Below, in pieces: positions 22,417 to 34,189 of a DNA stretch of 64,000 nucleotides; the stretch's first letter is position 1, and every line of letters starts with the position of its first letter. The position numbers and the translations under genes are program-made. The stretch is from the NCBI GenBank assembly GCA_028023455.1, contig JAQFVV010012396.1, positions 6,116,085-6,180,084 on the forward strand. Direction: 5' to 3'. The notes below the pieces were generated by a model. It had not been told where the DNA came from, ran no database searches, and saw nothing but the letters and a program-made list of their open reading frames with translations. The stretch comes from Epiperipatus broadwayi (Eukaryota > Onychophora > Udeonychophora > Euonychophora > Peripatidae).

Positions 22417-22685
22417 ATTTAAATCTCCATCCCCAGAACAGTTTCTAGCTTTTATCTTCATTAATGAGGCTTGAGATTTACAAACACTTTTAATTCCATT
22501 TTACTATTCAAGCTAAAACCCCAAAATACTCAAAAGTTTTAAACCCAAGCTAACCTGCTTGAATTGCAAGTTTTTAACTTGGATAGTAGAATGGTAAAGG
22601 GGTTACTAGATACATTACTTCCACCTTTGATCTCAAACTCCATAGATAAAAGTAAAACTATTCTGGAGAGGGATATTTAAAGATA
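22417..22685. mobile_element. old family B-like palindromic dimer
   Basis: The left arm (about 22417-22520) resembles family B minus-strand sequence: CCCAGAACAGTTTCTAGCTT parallels the ribozyme region at 9390-9415. The right arm (about 22560-22685) is an inverted, diverged copy, seen in the pairs CCATTTTACTATTCAAG / CTTGGATAGTAGAATGG and AGTTTCT.../...AAAACTATTCTGG. Hammerhead cores are decayed in both arms. Age and boundaries are uncertain. Confidence 0.45.
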
Positions 22686-22689
22686 TTAT

Positions 22690-23640
22690 CATCTGGTAAT
22701 CACGGAGTCCTCTTGCTTACTATAGATGGCATTAAAGTAGAGAACTGCTCTTGTTTTATTATATATTGTGTTAAGCTACAGAATCAAGTGGTTTATTATT
22801 CTTTAATGAATCTACAAATGTCTATACTTTTAAATTTTTCTTAAGCACTTAGTGATATTTTTTGTTATTTCAACCTCTGCCATTTCTGTGAGATCTTTTC
22901 ATTTTTGAAAATGAACTTTATTTAAATTTTTATACTTCATGTTTCAATTCCAAAATAATAATCTTAATATGTGTCTGATTCCTAGAAAGCTCATGTATAT
23001 CATGTTTTTTTTTACTTACTATCATTCATTTTTTATGACTTTATGCATTGTCATTAAAGTAGAAACAAGCATTTTATATATATTTTTTGAAACAGAATTG
23101 GTAGACATAATAATGATTAAGGGCTAGATATTCTCTAAATTATATTTGTTTTTAATTGTTGAACAAAATATATATTTAAAAAACAAACAAACTAAGAATA
23201 AAATTCTAGTATAATATAGAGGTAAATAAGTAAATTTAATATATTTATTCACATTATTATTCCTTTGCATTATCGTTTTAATTTATTTACATTTTATCTT
23301 CATATTAATAAAAACATTTTGCCAAAAGTATGCAAAGTTGTTCCAAATTTATTTGTGTTATCTCAAAAATATCTAATAAACATTTCAAAACCATCTGTTA
23401 GTTTGTTTTTATTTTTTATAATAATTATATTTTTTTAATGTTTTTTTAATCTGTTAATTCTATATAAATATACACGCAAATAGAAATATATGTAAAAGAA
23501 TTGAATATCATTTAAATTTTGCATTTCCCAAATAAATTTTAAACCTTACTCTCAATTATAATGATAATTTGCGATTATACATTAAAATTTTATGATAATA
23601 TTGAATGTTTATAGTCACTTGATGTTTGTGGAAGTAGGCA
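22690..23640. other. AT-rich stretch
   Basis: No feature recognised. Confidence 0.55.
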
Positions 23641-23649
23641 GCCAAAAAA

Positions 23650-25903
23650 GTTATGGATATATCATGTATATTGCTTTTTACTAAGAAAGGCCAATAGCCA
23701 AAGATTAATGCGATGTAATGCACCATGACTTCTCTTTTATTGAACTCAAGAATCTCTCACTGACTATCCCCAGATAAACCTGGTAGCTATCTTACCTTAC
23801 CTTTCCATTCCTCATCCTAAGATTTTCCTATATTCTTCCCTAACCTGCTCCATCCCATTTCCACAATAATATTTTTGTCCACTCTATGGCCTTTATATCT
23901 ATATACCTCTTATCTTTTTCCAAACCCAGCATAAAAACCAAGAATGCAATTTCTGTATAATCATGTTGTTTATATTTAACCTCTTACAACATCATTATTT
24001 GTACCCTTTTTACTTGTAAGTATTTACATTCAATAAGCAGCTTGCCTAATATTTTCCATGCCTTCCTTACATAACTTGCAGAGTAAATCACCCACATTCC
24101 TCCATTTATGTGTATATTCTTTTTTTTTGCTAATGACCCTGTTTGGGTCTTAAACAGTAAACTACTTTCTTGGCTATTATCATAAATTAGCTCATACCCA
24201 ATATTCTGCTTAGCAACTAGTTCTCCATCACTCCAACTCCCTCTTTTTCATTAATGGATCTATTCTTCTATCTCATTCTATGCCACTATAACATTCAATA
24301 ATTCTCTTAACACAATTATCTCATCTTTTGTACAAGTATACTGATATAAAGTCTTTATCCAAATCTTTTGCTTACCATATTACCTTTTTCACCCATCTTG
24401 TTGCCTGTCCTTTACTCATAACCCAATTAAACACTATTTTGGCTATTCTCTTATTATCCATAAATTGCAATCTACTGAACATTTTCATTTTGCCTTTTGC
24501 ATCTCTCATATAAAACTTGACCATCCCATTTCTCCTTGAATTTCTTCTTTTGCCATCCACACATCTGCATCCAATGTATGTCTTCCTATTTCTCTTTGTA
24601 CTTTTTCTAACACATCATTACCATAATTTTACTCTGCTACTGCCACTGCCTTCCATACAATTCTTGCTATATCACATTTATTATATAAAAGCACTGTTAA
24701 TTTCTTTATCAGTCCTTTCTTTTCTTTGCTTCCATTATCAATTTTTTCTCCCATTCAAGCAATTTCTAGGATGGTTCCAAATAATTATACATATATATCA
24801 CATTTAACTTTATATGTCCCAGTAAAAATTCTTTCTTCTCTCTTTCCCCACCATTTATCATCATTATTTTTGATTTTTCTTCACTAAATTTAATCCCATC
24901 TCTTTACCCACCCCTGTGCATGTCTTCAGCATAAGTTCCATATCTTTTCTACTTTCTGTGCATAAGAAAATATCAGCAAATAAAGACCTGATAATATATA
25001 CACTCCCTTGCCATCTATTAATGGTATCTCTACCTCTTCCTAGTCTTTCAATTGTTTTCTCCATTTTTCTCAAATATAACAAAATAGGTGACAAAGGACA
25101 TCCTTGCCTTGGTCCCATCCCCATTTTTAACTCTAACTGATTCTATATTTCCTAATTGATATGTATATTAATTATTTTCACACAATCTCTTAATAAGATC
25201 CACTAAAGCTCCATTCATTCCCAAATTTTCTAAACTTACCCATAATCTATTTCTATTTACTCTATCATAGACCTTCTCTACATCTATAAAGACCATATAT
25301 AACTGTCTACCTGTAGTCCTACTCATATATATAAATTGTGTGACTATAAATAAACTATCTCCTATATGTCTATCCAATCTAAAACCTCCTTGAAATTCTT
25401 CCACTATATTATTTTCTTCCATCCATTTTGCCACCCTTCCAGCCACCATATAAGCAAAAACTTTACATAACATTGATGTTACCATATCAGTTTATAATTG
25501 TTTAACTTTCTATGATCTTTACCCTTTCCTTTAAATTATAGTTTTATTCTTGTATTATTCTAGCTATCTGTAAATTCTGAATTCTGTGCCATCTTATTAA
25601 AACCAGATAATAAATTTCATTTTGCCCTATTTCTCAAATTCATCACCATCCCTGCCATCCATCCATCTAAACCTCTTGTCTTTCCAATTTCTTTCCCTGC
25701 CTCATTCAATTCATTTTCTGTAAAACTAATATTTCTATTACTATGCGTGTTTATATTTGTTATCACTCTATCCTTCACATCTAACATCTTTTCTATATCC
25801 ATTATATGCTTGCTTAAGATTGTCTCTAATACTTTTCTAGAGCTACACTTTTTTTTGATCAGTTAATAATACTATTTCTCTCCTCTACATTCCTTCTTTT
25901 AAA
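23650..25903 (-). mobile_element. long LINE, 3' half: reverse transcriptase and C-terminal region (degenerate)
   Basis: Minus-strand translation from 25903 downwards gives, across frameshifts: an RT lead-in with TRGLDGW (25617-25802); the fingers/palm frame 25168-25485 with TSMLCKVF, GGFRLDRHIGDSLF and FIDVEKVYDRVN (motif A, catalytic Asp present, K-A-F-D changed to K-V-Y-D); then frame 24864-25124 with RQGCPLSPIL (motif B) and LFADIFLC (motif C, second Asp of FADD lost). Below this follow post-RT blocks (EIQGEMGW, AKIVFNWVM near 24380-24560) and a 3' UTR with AATAAAAG near 23735. RQGCPLSP and the domain order suit the CR1/L2/Jockey-like group; I cannot fix the clade. The plus-strand frames 24517-25140 are antisense shadows. 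Confidence 0.8.
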
Positions 25904-25905
25904 AT

Positions 25906-27681
25906 TGTGATGATCGCACATACTGCGATCACATATATACATATATTTAACATTAAGTAATATTAAATATTATAGTTTTTTTTTTAAAATATACAAATAA
26001 GTAAAAGAATTAAAACCAATTAAGAAAAGAATGTCTTAATTACTATAATGAGATAAAGAGAGGGAAATGGAATCGAACAAGATTCTTATCTTTTACCTCC
26101 AAAGTTCATGTTTTTGGAAAGAATAGAAACATTAAAGTTAGAAATATCAGAATCATATGTTTAGTTTAATATTAAAAATGAAAAAGGGAAATATAAATAA
26201 AATGGGAACTCAAATGATTTAAAAGGTGATAATTGGGAAGATTTAAATATAAGTAAAATTTAGAATACGACAAAAGATAAAGAACTGTTCTTAAATTTAC
26301 ACATTTTGATGAAATAAAATGCATATGCGAATGTATGTATAAAGAGGGAAAGGGTTTGTTGTCGTGAGAATAATTTTATTAAAAAAATAATTAATAAATG
26401 AATGTAAAAATTAAAAGAAATTTTGTATAAGTTGTAGAAAACATTTTAAGGTTAAAGGTGTGAAAGAAAACCTACAAACAAGAGATCAAGATAAGAAAAG
26501 ACATTAATTAATAGACAGTTCACGTGGAGATTTCAGTGAGAGCACTGGTCTTGAGAGAAAGGAGAGATTAGAACTTAGTGGAAAGCAGACATTTTAAAAA
26601 GAAAAAAAGGGAAAGTGGAGTAAAGGACATTTTTGTAGAATACTGACAAACTGTATGAACATGAAACTAATCTTCTACACAAGTAAATCATCAAGGATGT
26701 GTGGCTAAGGGCCATCATAGTCGCTGGTTGATCCAAACCCACCATGCTCGTATGGTCACCTTGCCATGAAACAACTGCCAGGGTAGTGCCTGCCTGATGA
26801 TCTGCCTGCCATGCCATTAACATCTTAGTATTGTGAAGTCACTACGTATAGAAGAAGACATTCCATAAACCAAAATCAAAACTGAAGAATGGCCATCTCT
26901 ACTAAAAAAGTGGAGGGATTCCACATGATGGTCAGCAGAACACTAGTTAACGTCAAAAAAGAATAAAACCTAGGTAAAGTAAATAACAGACCAATATATA
27001 ACACACATGCACATACTCTTCACATTAAAAGCAATTGCAATTCCAGATATTAATGACATAGACATTAATTAGACTCTTCAATAATACTTGGAGTGAACAA
27101 TTATAAATGGACAATTTATTTCAATAGATTAAAGATATTTATAGGATTTAACACATACACCTAATTGTAGTATTATATTTAAATAATTTTATCATATTTA
27201 AATATTTCATGTAATTTCTTTTTTGTTATTTTATTATTATAGTAAATGTTTCATTAATTATTTTATCTGTATCGTCTCGTTTCTTCGCCATTCCAAATAG
27301 TTTAATATACGCATGGGGTTTGGTTATAGTTATTACTCCATTTGAGTACTAAGTAACATGTGAGAATAGTTGTACAGTATTACTAATCCCATTAAAATTT
27401 ATCATTCAACCAAGCACTGTAATTCTTTAATAATTACAACAGTCAAGAGACGGCTAATCGGGAAATATAACCTTGTGGCAATATTCGTATGGTCACAGGT
27501 TCGATCAGGTATGGATATAAATTCGTTTATATCTATATGTTCTCTTTGCTTGCAGTAATGGCAGGTGGATGATTTAAACTTAAGTATCTTCTCTGAATAA
27601 GCAGTCCGTTAACATTTTTGGGGGCCAGTCCGGGATGTTTTAAAATCTCGAAAGTTCGCCTCAAATCCCGCATTCTGTTAC
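25906..27681. mobile_element. LTR-like insertion inside the LINE (TGT...ACA, 1.78 kb)
   Basis: The LINE reading stops at 25903 and resumes at about 27683 (KKFWKYI joins ILKEG), so the intervening block is an insertion. It starts TGTGATGATCGCAC and ends CTGTTACA, and has no retroelement ORF. At 27619-27636 it holds TGGGGGCCAGTCCGGGAT, close to the tRNA-Pro primer-binding sites of LTR retroelements, directly after a TTAACA that could end an LTR. Two readings: a 1.7-kb LTR plus primer site plus truncated leader, or a solo LTR ending at 27681 with a chance match. A 4-6-bp target duplication is not obvious. The start contains a small palindrome (TGATCGCA...TGCGATCA). Confidence 0.5.
27444..27512 (+). 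repeat. tRNA-like (SINE head?) sequence inside the LTR-like insertion
   Basis: CGGCTAATCGGGAA (from 27451) resembles an A box and CAGGTTCGATCAGG (about 27496-27509) is a near-consensus B box, spaced as in a tRNA. No tRNA cloverleaf is obvious. Confidence 0.35.
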
Positions 27682-27682
27682 A

Positions 27683-28160
27683 ATATATTTCCAAAATTTT
27701 TTATTCCCATCTTTTCCACTTTTATTAATATCCTCCAACAATTTACTGTTCAATTTCATTCTCTACATAATTATCTATTTTAGCCAACTCTTTTTTTAAA
27801 AGTTTTCCCATTTAATATTATCTTTTTCACTTTCTTTGTTTTTAATAACACATTTATATTCTTTGCAAACTGTTATTCTCTCTTTTACACTTTTACTAAT
27901 TCTCACTTTTCTATTACTTTTATTCTTCTGAAAATTCTCACCTAATACCCTATTTGCCATTTTTCCTATTTCATCACAACAGTCATTATATTCATCCCTA
28001 ACAAACTCTTCCATGATTTCATCTTTTATTTTACATTCTTCTAACTTATTATCATTCGTTTTTTATATTCTTCTAACTATCCTTTCTACTTTTATTACTA
28101 TTTTCCACCATATTACTGACCATTTCTATTATAAAGAAATTATAATTATTATTATATACT
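27683..28160 (-). mobile_element. same LINE, linker between endonuclease and RT
   Basis: Minus-strand frame 27796-28014 (EEFVRDEYNDCCDEI ... VRISKSVKERI) and the following LEDINKSGKDGNKKFWKYI are the basic linker that lies between the endonuclease and reverse-transcriptase domains of this LINE type. The segment ends at the 9-bp duplication beside the ribozyme array. Confidence 0.7.
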
Positions 28161-28306
28161 GAAAATAAAAGTCATAGATCACATGATCTTATCTCTTAAG
28201 CTTGTAAGTTATAAACAATGAGTATTGTCAATTCCTCTACAAGCTTTACGATAAATGCTTAGCCAGAGCCAGCACAAAATATCTCCAGCAGGAACCTCTT
28301 CCCAAA

Positions 28307-28347
28307 CCTCTGACCATGGTTTCGTGCTCTGGCACTCCTCAGAGAAG
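28307..28347 (-). ncRNA. hammerhead ribozyme, family A, fully canonical copy
   Basis: Minus strand: stem I CTTCT with AGAGG (one G-T pair), core CTGAGGA, stem II GTGC-CAGA-GCAC, GAAA, stem III CCATGG (2 G-C pairs, 2-nt loop), GTC cleavage site. No deviation from the hammerhead core. Best candidate for activity in the window. Confidence 0.9.
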
Positions 28348-28726
28348 TGTCAGGCTAGGTTCAGACACTAGATCTAAAAATGCCAACCCAAAGCCAAGCA
28401 CTTATTTAAAAGTTATCTATTGAGTGAAAAATCTGAAATTTTCAGACATCTACATGTCTTCAAACCCAGCTATCCAACTTAAATAGCTATATGGGGCTGA
28501 TAGATCTTCAGCCATACCATATAGCAATAGTCTTAGCAATATAAAATTGCATAAGACTTGTGGCAGAGACTATAAATAGTCAAAATAAGTCATAGATCAC
28601 GTGACCCTATTTCTTAAGCTTGTAAGTTATAAACAATGAGGATTGTCAATTCCTTTACAAGCTTTATGATAAATGCTTAGCCAGAGCCAGCACTTAAAAT
28701 ATCTCCGTCAGGAACCCCTTCCCAAA

Positions 28727-28767
28727 CCTCTGACCATGGTTTCATGCTCTGGCACTCCTCAGAGAGG
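28727..28767 (-). ncRNA. hammerhead ribozyme, family A
   Basis: As the neighbour 420 bp away, with perfect stem I CCTCT/AGAGG, CTGAGGA, GAAA, CCATGG, GTC. The only flaw is a G-T closing pair in stem II (GTGC/GCAT). Confidence 0.88.
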
Positions 28768-29146
28768 TGTCAGGCTAGGTTCAGACACTAGATCTAAAAA
28801 TGCCAACCCAAAGCCAAGCACTTATTTAAAAGTTATCTATTGAGTGGAAAATCTGAAATTTTCAGACATCTACATGTCTTCAAACCCAGCTATCCAACTC
28901 AAATAGCTATATGGGGCTGATAGATCTTCAGCCATACCATATAGTAGTAGTCTTAGCAATATAAAATTGCATAAGACTTGTGGCAGAGACTATAAATAGT
29001 CAAAATAAGTCATAGATCACATGACCCTATCTCTTAAGCTTGTAAGTTATAAACAATGAGGATTGCCAATTCCTCTACAAGCTTTATAATAAATGCTTAG
29101 CGAGAGCCAGCACTTAAAATATCTCCATCAGGAACCCCTTCCCAAA

Positions 29147-29187
29147 CCTCTGACCATGGTTTCGTGCTCTGGCACTCCTCAAAGAGG
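29147..29187 (-). ncRNA. hammerhead ribozyme, family A, one core change
   Basis: Stem II, GAAA, stem III and GTC are intact, but the core reads TTGAGGA (C3 to U), which should cripple cleavage. It lies immediately beside the array's inversion point. Confidence 0.8.
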
Positions 29188-29496
29188 TGTCAGGAATTGG
29201 CAATCCTCATTGATTATAACTTACAAGCTTAAGAGATAGGGTCATGTGATCTGACTTATTTTGACTATTTATAGTCTCTGCCACAAGTCTTATGCAATTT
29301 TATATTGCTACGACTACTACTATATGGTATGGCTGAAGATCTATCAGCCCCATATAGCTATTTGAGTTGGATAGCTGGGTTTGAAGACATGTAGATGTCT
29401 GAAAATTTCAGATTTTCCACTGAATAGATAACTTTTAAATAAGTGCTTGGCTTTGGGTTGGCATTTTTAGATCTAGTGTCTGAACCTAGCCTGATA

Positions 29497-29537
29497 CCTC
29501 TCTGAGGAGTGCCAGAGCACAAAACCATGGTCAGAGG
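29497..29537 (+). ncRNA. hammerhead ribozyme, family A, inverted monomer
   Basis: Plus strand: CCTCT, CTGAGGA, GTGC-CAGA-GCAC, AAAA (G12 to A), CCATGG, TC, AGAGG. One inactivating core change. Confidence 0.8.
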
Positions 29538-29628
29538 TTTGGGAAGGGGTTCGAGATATTTTAAGTGCTGGCTCTGGCTAAGCATTTATCATAAAGCTTG
29601 TAGCGGAATTGGCAATCCTCATTGATTG

Positions 29629-29965
29629 TTATATACTCTCTCTTCATTATCAAACACTTTAATTTTCCATACTTTATTCATTCCCTCTTTCTCTACTAAT
29701 ACATAATCTATTGTGTGAAATGTATTATTTTTAGACCAATGGGTATTGTCCCTCATAAATATTTGATAAATTTCCAATGCTCAAATTCATTCTCTGACAA
29801 AAAAATTTCAAAAGCTGTCCATTCTTGTTATCCACATCATCAATCTCTTCAATATACCCCTTCATATCCCCTATAACCATTATTGATCCAGAGATCTTGC
29901 TAATACCATCATCTAGGTACTCTTGATTAATCATGATTTCACAATTGACTCCAGTGCAGAGTAAT
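29629..29965 (-). mobile_element. same LINE, endonuclease domain fragment
   Basis: Minus-strand frame 29731-29934 reads SIMVIGDMKGYIEEID ... NGQLLKFFCQRMNLSIGN, the APE-type endonuclease block usually GDFNxH followed by NG..L..F....L...N; the key N and H are changed (GDMKGY). After a frameshift, HTIDYVLVEKE follows (the T-x-D-Y/IDY block). The 5' end of the LINE is lost beyond about 29965. Confidence 0.7.
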
Positions 29966-32900
29966 GTAGAATAATTGCAACTTCATCAGATGCAAAATAT
30001 GATTTCTCATTTTCCTTATTTTAAAAATTTATTATCTACTTAATAATTAAATGTATATGAGAAAAGAGGAAAAGGGACAAGAAGAGGAAATAAAAATGAT
30101 CTAAAAACTCTAGTTGGTGATATGTATAATAGTATGGAAATATTCTCATTAATATATACTCAGTTGACTAGTTTTCTTTCCAAATTGTCCATAACATCCT
30201 CTATCAATAAATGCATGTATTATGTAGTGGCATAATTTATTTATTACAAAAATTTAAGATACTAGTGTATCTAAACCACAAATTATGATGTAAAATATAA
30301 GTGTTTTGTATTTTTGTAGATCATCTTTTACTGCTTTCAACGTCATCATAAAATCTTTAAAATTACTTGAAAACCCCTTCATGAAATTCATGGCTTCACT
30401 TCTACATACAATTGGAATTATTTCAAACATTTTAGTGGCAGTTTTCCTCAACATAAACAAAATTTAAGATTTGGCACATCCATTGTGAGTTAAAGTATAA
30501 AATAAACTTTTACATTTTGTGTTATATGATCCAGACAAACTACAACCTTAAATTTCATGCATTGATTTAGAAATGGTGCTGTGAGCATGTTAAAGTGAAA
30601 ACAAATAATGTCTTCTTTCCACTGGGAGAAATATTAAAGTTATATTGAGGAGAGCAATAAATATTATTTGCAGAATCTTATGTATTAAAATACAATATTT
30701 GTTATTGTATAATATGTTCAGTTTTATTTGTACCAGAAAATAATATAATGGGATATCACATGTATTGAAAAAAGCAATGCCAAATGCAAGATTAATAAGA
30801 CATGGTTCATCATCAAAGGAATTCTGATTCCTCTCTCAAAAAAGTAGGGTATTTAATCCATTGAACTCATTTGAATATATTTAAATGCTTAAAGTATATT
30901 TACATATGCCACTTTCTTATCATTTATTCAGTGCTATCAATATAATACCAAGATATTGAATGTGCTAAGCTCAATTAAAATTATACAAATACTAAGCTTT
31001 TCTTATCATAGTGTCCTAGCAATAAAAAGTCAGTTTACATTTTATAATGATAATGCAAAATCTTATTAGTTATTTGTGGATTAATTTATGTTAATTTTAT
31101 CAAATAATTAAAAAATTATTTGTGAATTGATATTATGTTTTGAATAGAAGTATTTTCAACATTTTTATAAGAATTCAAATGACTTCTTTAGATTCATCAT
31201 CTTGCCCACTCAATTAGATTTGTACAAAGATTATCTTGTTCAATAAAGTTGTAATAGCTGTGACATTATGTCATGTGATACTTAAAAACATTCATAAAAC
31301 CAATATTTAAAAATAGTTAGAAGATATTGCAATAATTATTTGCTTATAGAAAGAGTATTTTCAAATATCTGAAGTATGGTTTTTTGAGATTATGGTGTCA
31401 GTTGCTAAATAAAAATTCAAGGAAAGTGTCTAGAAGCCTTAAAAAAGAAACTCAATTAAAAAAACTGGAAATTGTAACTGAAAAAGACTGCACAGAAAAT
31501 AAAACCATGGTTAAAGTATTCTTCTGTATGAGGACACTAAATTTTCATGTATTGTAAAAAAAAAATTTTTTTTCTTGTAAAAATTTATAATTGTTAAGTT
31601 AACATTTTTAATTTGTGAAACATTTTTTTTTAAATTCAATTAATTTTTTCTTCAAAATTATAAAATAGTTCTTAGATAATTTTAAGTTTTTGTAAATTTA
31701 AATTCTTTATAAACATGTTTTTCTCTTTTCATTCATTTTCCCTCCTAAAAACTTAACAAAAGGTTAATTGACCATACACGATGATGCAAGTAGCATTTTC
31801 TTTTGTGTCTCTAAACAACTCTAAAATGGCTAATTTTTACTTTATCATAGTGAATTTACAGTTATTTTAAAGAGTAAAATACCATATGATGCTGCCATCT
31901 CTAGAATTATTTTATAAGTAAAAAATCAGTTTTTAAATTTAAAGCTATAACAATGGGAGAAGGCAGACTTTCCAAAGTGCTGATTGGTTGTTTCTCATTT
32001 TCAACAAAAGGAAGCACTTGTCATAATTTTAAAAGGTTTAAGTTCTTTGTTTTGATTTTCAAAATGAAAATATATGTTACAGTATTTTCTTATAAATTAA
32101 TTATTTTGATAAAATATACTGAAAATATAATTATTTTAAAAAAATAGTTAAGGTTTTAGTAAAAATTCTTTACTTTTACATGAATGTAAATTGAAAAAAA
32201 GATCAATGATGTAGGCTGCATTTTCTAATAGGTTATGAAATATTCATTTTATGTTTTGAGCTATAGATTATTTTAATAATTATAAATAGAAATTTATTTT
32301 TGAAAAAACCTTGTTCACTTTCATAATCTGACAAATTATTAATTTGCTTTTTACAAACAAAACTAAAATGAATATTTTAAAAGATGAATATATTTTTACA
32401 GCCAATACTGTAATTGACCAATCAAAAATTTAAAACTTTTAATTCATTATGCCAACAGGGATTTGTAGCAATTTAAAGATTAAGCTAAATCAAAGATTCT
32501 TAGCTTTGATATTAAAAATGTTGTTTTCCAACTCTTAGTTACTTTAAAGTAACTTAATTAAAAGTTTACTTATAAAAAGAAATCAACTGATTGATTATAA
32601 TTTTTATGAAAATATATTTTTTGATGAAATAAATGTTTGAAATTTTATACTATCATGGCATTTTTTGGTTTATTGTTAATCAACTAGTTATTAAATAATT
32701 GTTTTTAAAAATATTTTTTGATCATAACTTCTTTATTTTGTCCAATTCCTGTTTCATAAATTGCAGTGTGGGTGACTTTATTTCATGAGTTTAATATTCT
32801 ACATTTTTTTGAATACCGATAAAACTATTTATTCAGAATAGGAAAAACCTAGAAATTAATTGAAGTGATTTATAGTAAGCTGCTTTATTTATCCCTTGCT

Positions 32901-33310
32901 CATAGTAATTGTTTATAGAGTTTTTAATTTCTGAGCTAGATTTCTACATGTTATATGGAGTAAGGGTTTGTTTAGTGTTGTAGTCATCCATTAATGGTGA
33001 TGTCATTACTTGTCTGATCCTTAGTTGTTTCTTTAGAAATTTAGTTCATAGTTGGCCCGTACATTAATGTTATTAAGTGGCCAGGACATTGACAATAGTC
33101 AGGATGTTTTTAGTATCTCAGCATTATTTGACTTACTGTTTTATTTTGATGAAGTAGCACCTAAGTATGTCCATCCAAATAATTATTACTTGTATCCCAG
33201 CCCTAGGTTTGGCAGTGGCTAAATAATTAGCCTAGTCTATAGTGGACCACTTTCAAATAGTCACAATATTGACTGTTGATTTATTTTTATTATTGATCAT
33301 TCATGATGAT
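29966..33310. other. AT-rich desert
   Basis: No convincing gene. Short frames (for example 30254-30460 minus and 31953-32147 plus) have no recognisable motif. About 32980-33260 is slightly less AT-biased but unassigned. Confidence 0.5.
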
Positions 33311-33315
33311 GATGC

Positions 33316-33860
33316 TGGTAAAAAACCATTAAACATCACATGGTCACCATTTCTTATGCTTGATCATAACTGTTATTAAAAGGCAAAACTCTCCATGCAG
33401 TAGTGCAAGCCAGAGTAATCAATGATCAGTGGTGATCATGTGATGCTTAGTAGTTTAATACCAATCCTGCCTAATATGATAGTGGTGGATATGGTTATTA
33501 AAAAACCAAAGACACCAAAATGTATGGATACTGAACTGAGTTCAGACCTATATGATTATATAAGCTAATGAGCTTGGATTAAAAATATTATTGTTTTCAA
33601 TTTTATTCTCATAAATTTTGTAGTTAAATAGAAATAAAAGGTAGCCGCTGAAGGGTTGCTTTAGATTGTAAGATCTAGGTACAGTGCTCTCAGATCTAAG
33701 GCTACTCCCTGATGAAAGCCACAAGCTAGAAACTAGTCTTGGGGGGATATTGGATGAATAAGCACTAGTTAGGAATCTTATATACAAGCCTTCTGGCATC
33801 TATTGATTACTCTGGCTTGCATTGAATGGCACTACTGTATGGTTTTGCCTGTTTTAATGC
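33316..33860 (+). mobile_element. family B ribozyme repeat, inverted partial dimer
   Basis: About 33316-33415 reads in the orientation of the units at 9268/9691 (TAAACATCACATGGTCACCA ... AGTAATCAATG). At about 33416 the sequence flips, and 33416-33860 is a full copy in the opposite orientation including the ~200-bp part shared with 9480-9680 (CCAAAGACACCAAAATGTAT). One plus-strand hammerhead-like motif. The minus-strand frame 33548-33799 is incidental. Confidence 0.7.
33704..33744 (+). ncRNA. hammerhead-like motif, family B copy B4
   Basis: CTGATGA (33709-33715), small stem II AGC/GCT around CACAA, GAAA (33729-33732), stem III CTAG, TC, then TTGGGG. The core is complete; an extra T after the cleavage site weakens stem I. 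Confidence 0.6.
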
Positions 33861-34189
33861 TGGTAAACTTGTATAGTTCTGTGCTGATCTTTCTTTAATT
33901 CATGCATATTTAAATTTTATAGTAACTGAGGATGATGATGATGAGTGCCATCACCCCTGGTTCATCCCTATTGTTTTTATTGATGATTGAAATTGGCTAG
34001 TTGTATTCTGAGATTTATTAATATCAACTTTCATGTGAAGATATGAAAAAAAAAACATTACTGCTTGATAGAAAATCTGAGTAACTTGAAATGAGAAAGT
34101 TTGAGAAGCTTGAAATGAAAATGGTTTAAACAAGGGTGTGCACAAATTTCTATTGTTTCCAAATTTTAAGGGAGTGATCTTTGAATGTT

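Larger units (their letters stand above)
28161..29628 (-). mobile_element. family A ribozyme array: about 2.5 minus monomers plus one inverted monomer, 9-bp TSD
   Basis: Three minus-strand ribozyme units at exactly 420-bp spacing (motifs at 28307, 28727, 29147) run to about 29193. There the array flips and a plus-strand unit (29194-29628, motif at 29497) follows. The whole 1468-bp block is bounded by the duplication TTATATACT (28152-28160 and 29629-29637), and the LINE endonuclease reading continues across once the block is ignored (ERVYN ... FFIIEMVSN). So the inverted multimer entered as one piece. No protein-coding capacity; the open frame 29358-29585 is incidental. The 420-bp unit carries short inverted repeats, for example GGCTGAAGATCTATCAGCC. 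Confidence 0.85.

Noticed and set aside
24517-25140. Plus-strand frames of 74-96 residues
   Set aside because: Antisense to the LINE reverse transcriptase on the minus strand.
26795-26825. CTGATGATCTGCC as a hammerhead core
   Set aside because: No GAAA or pairing strands follow.
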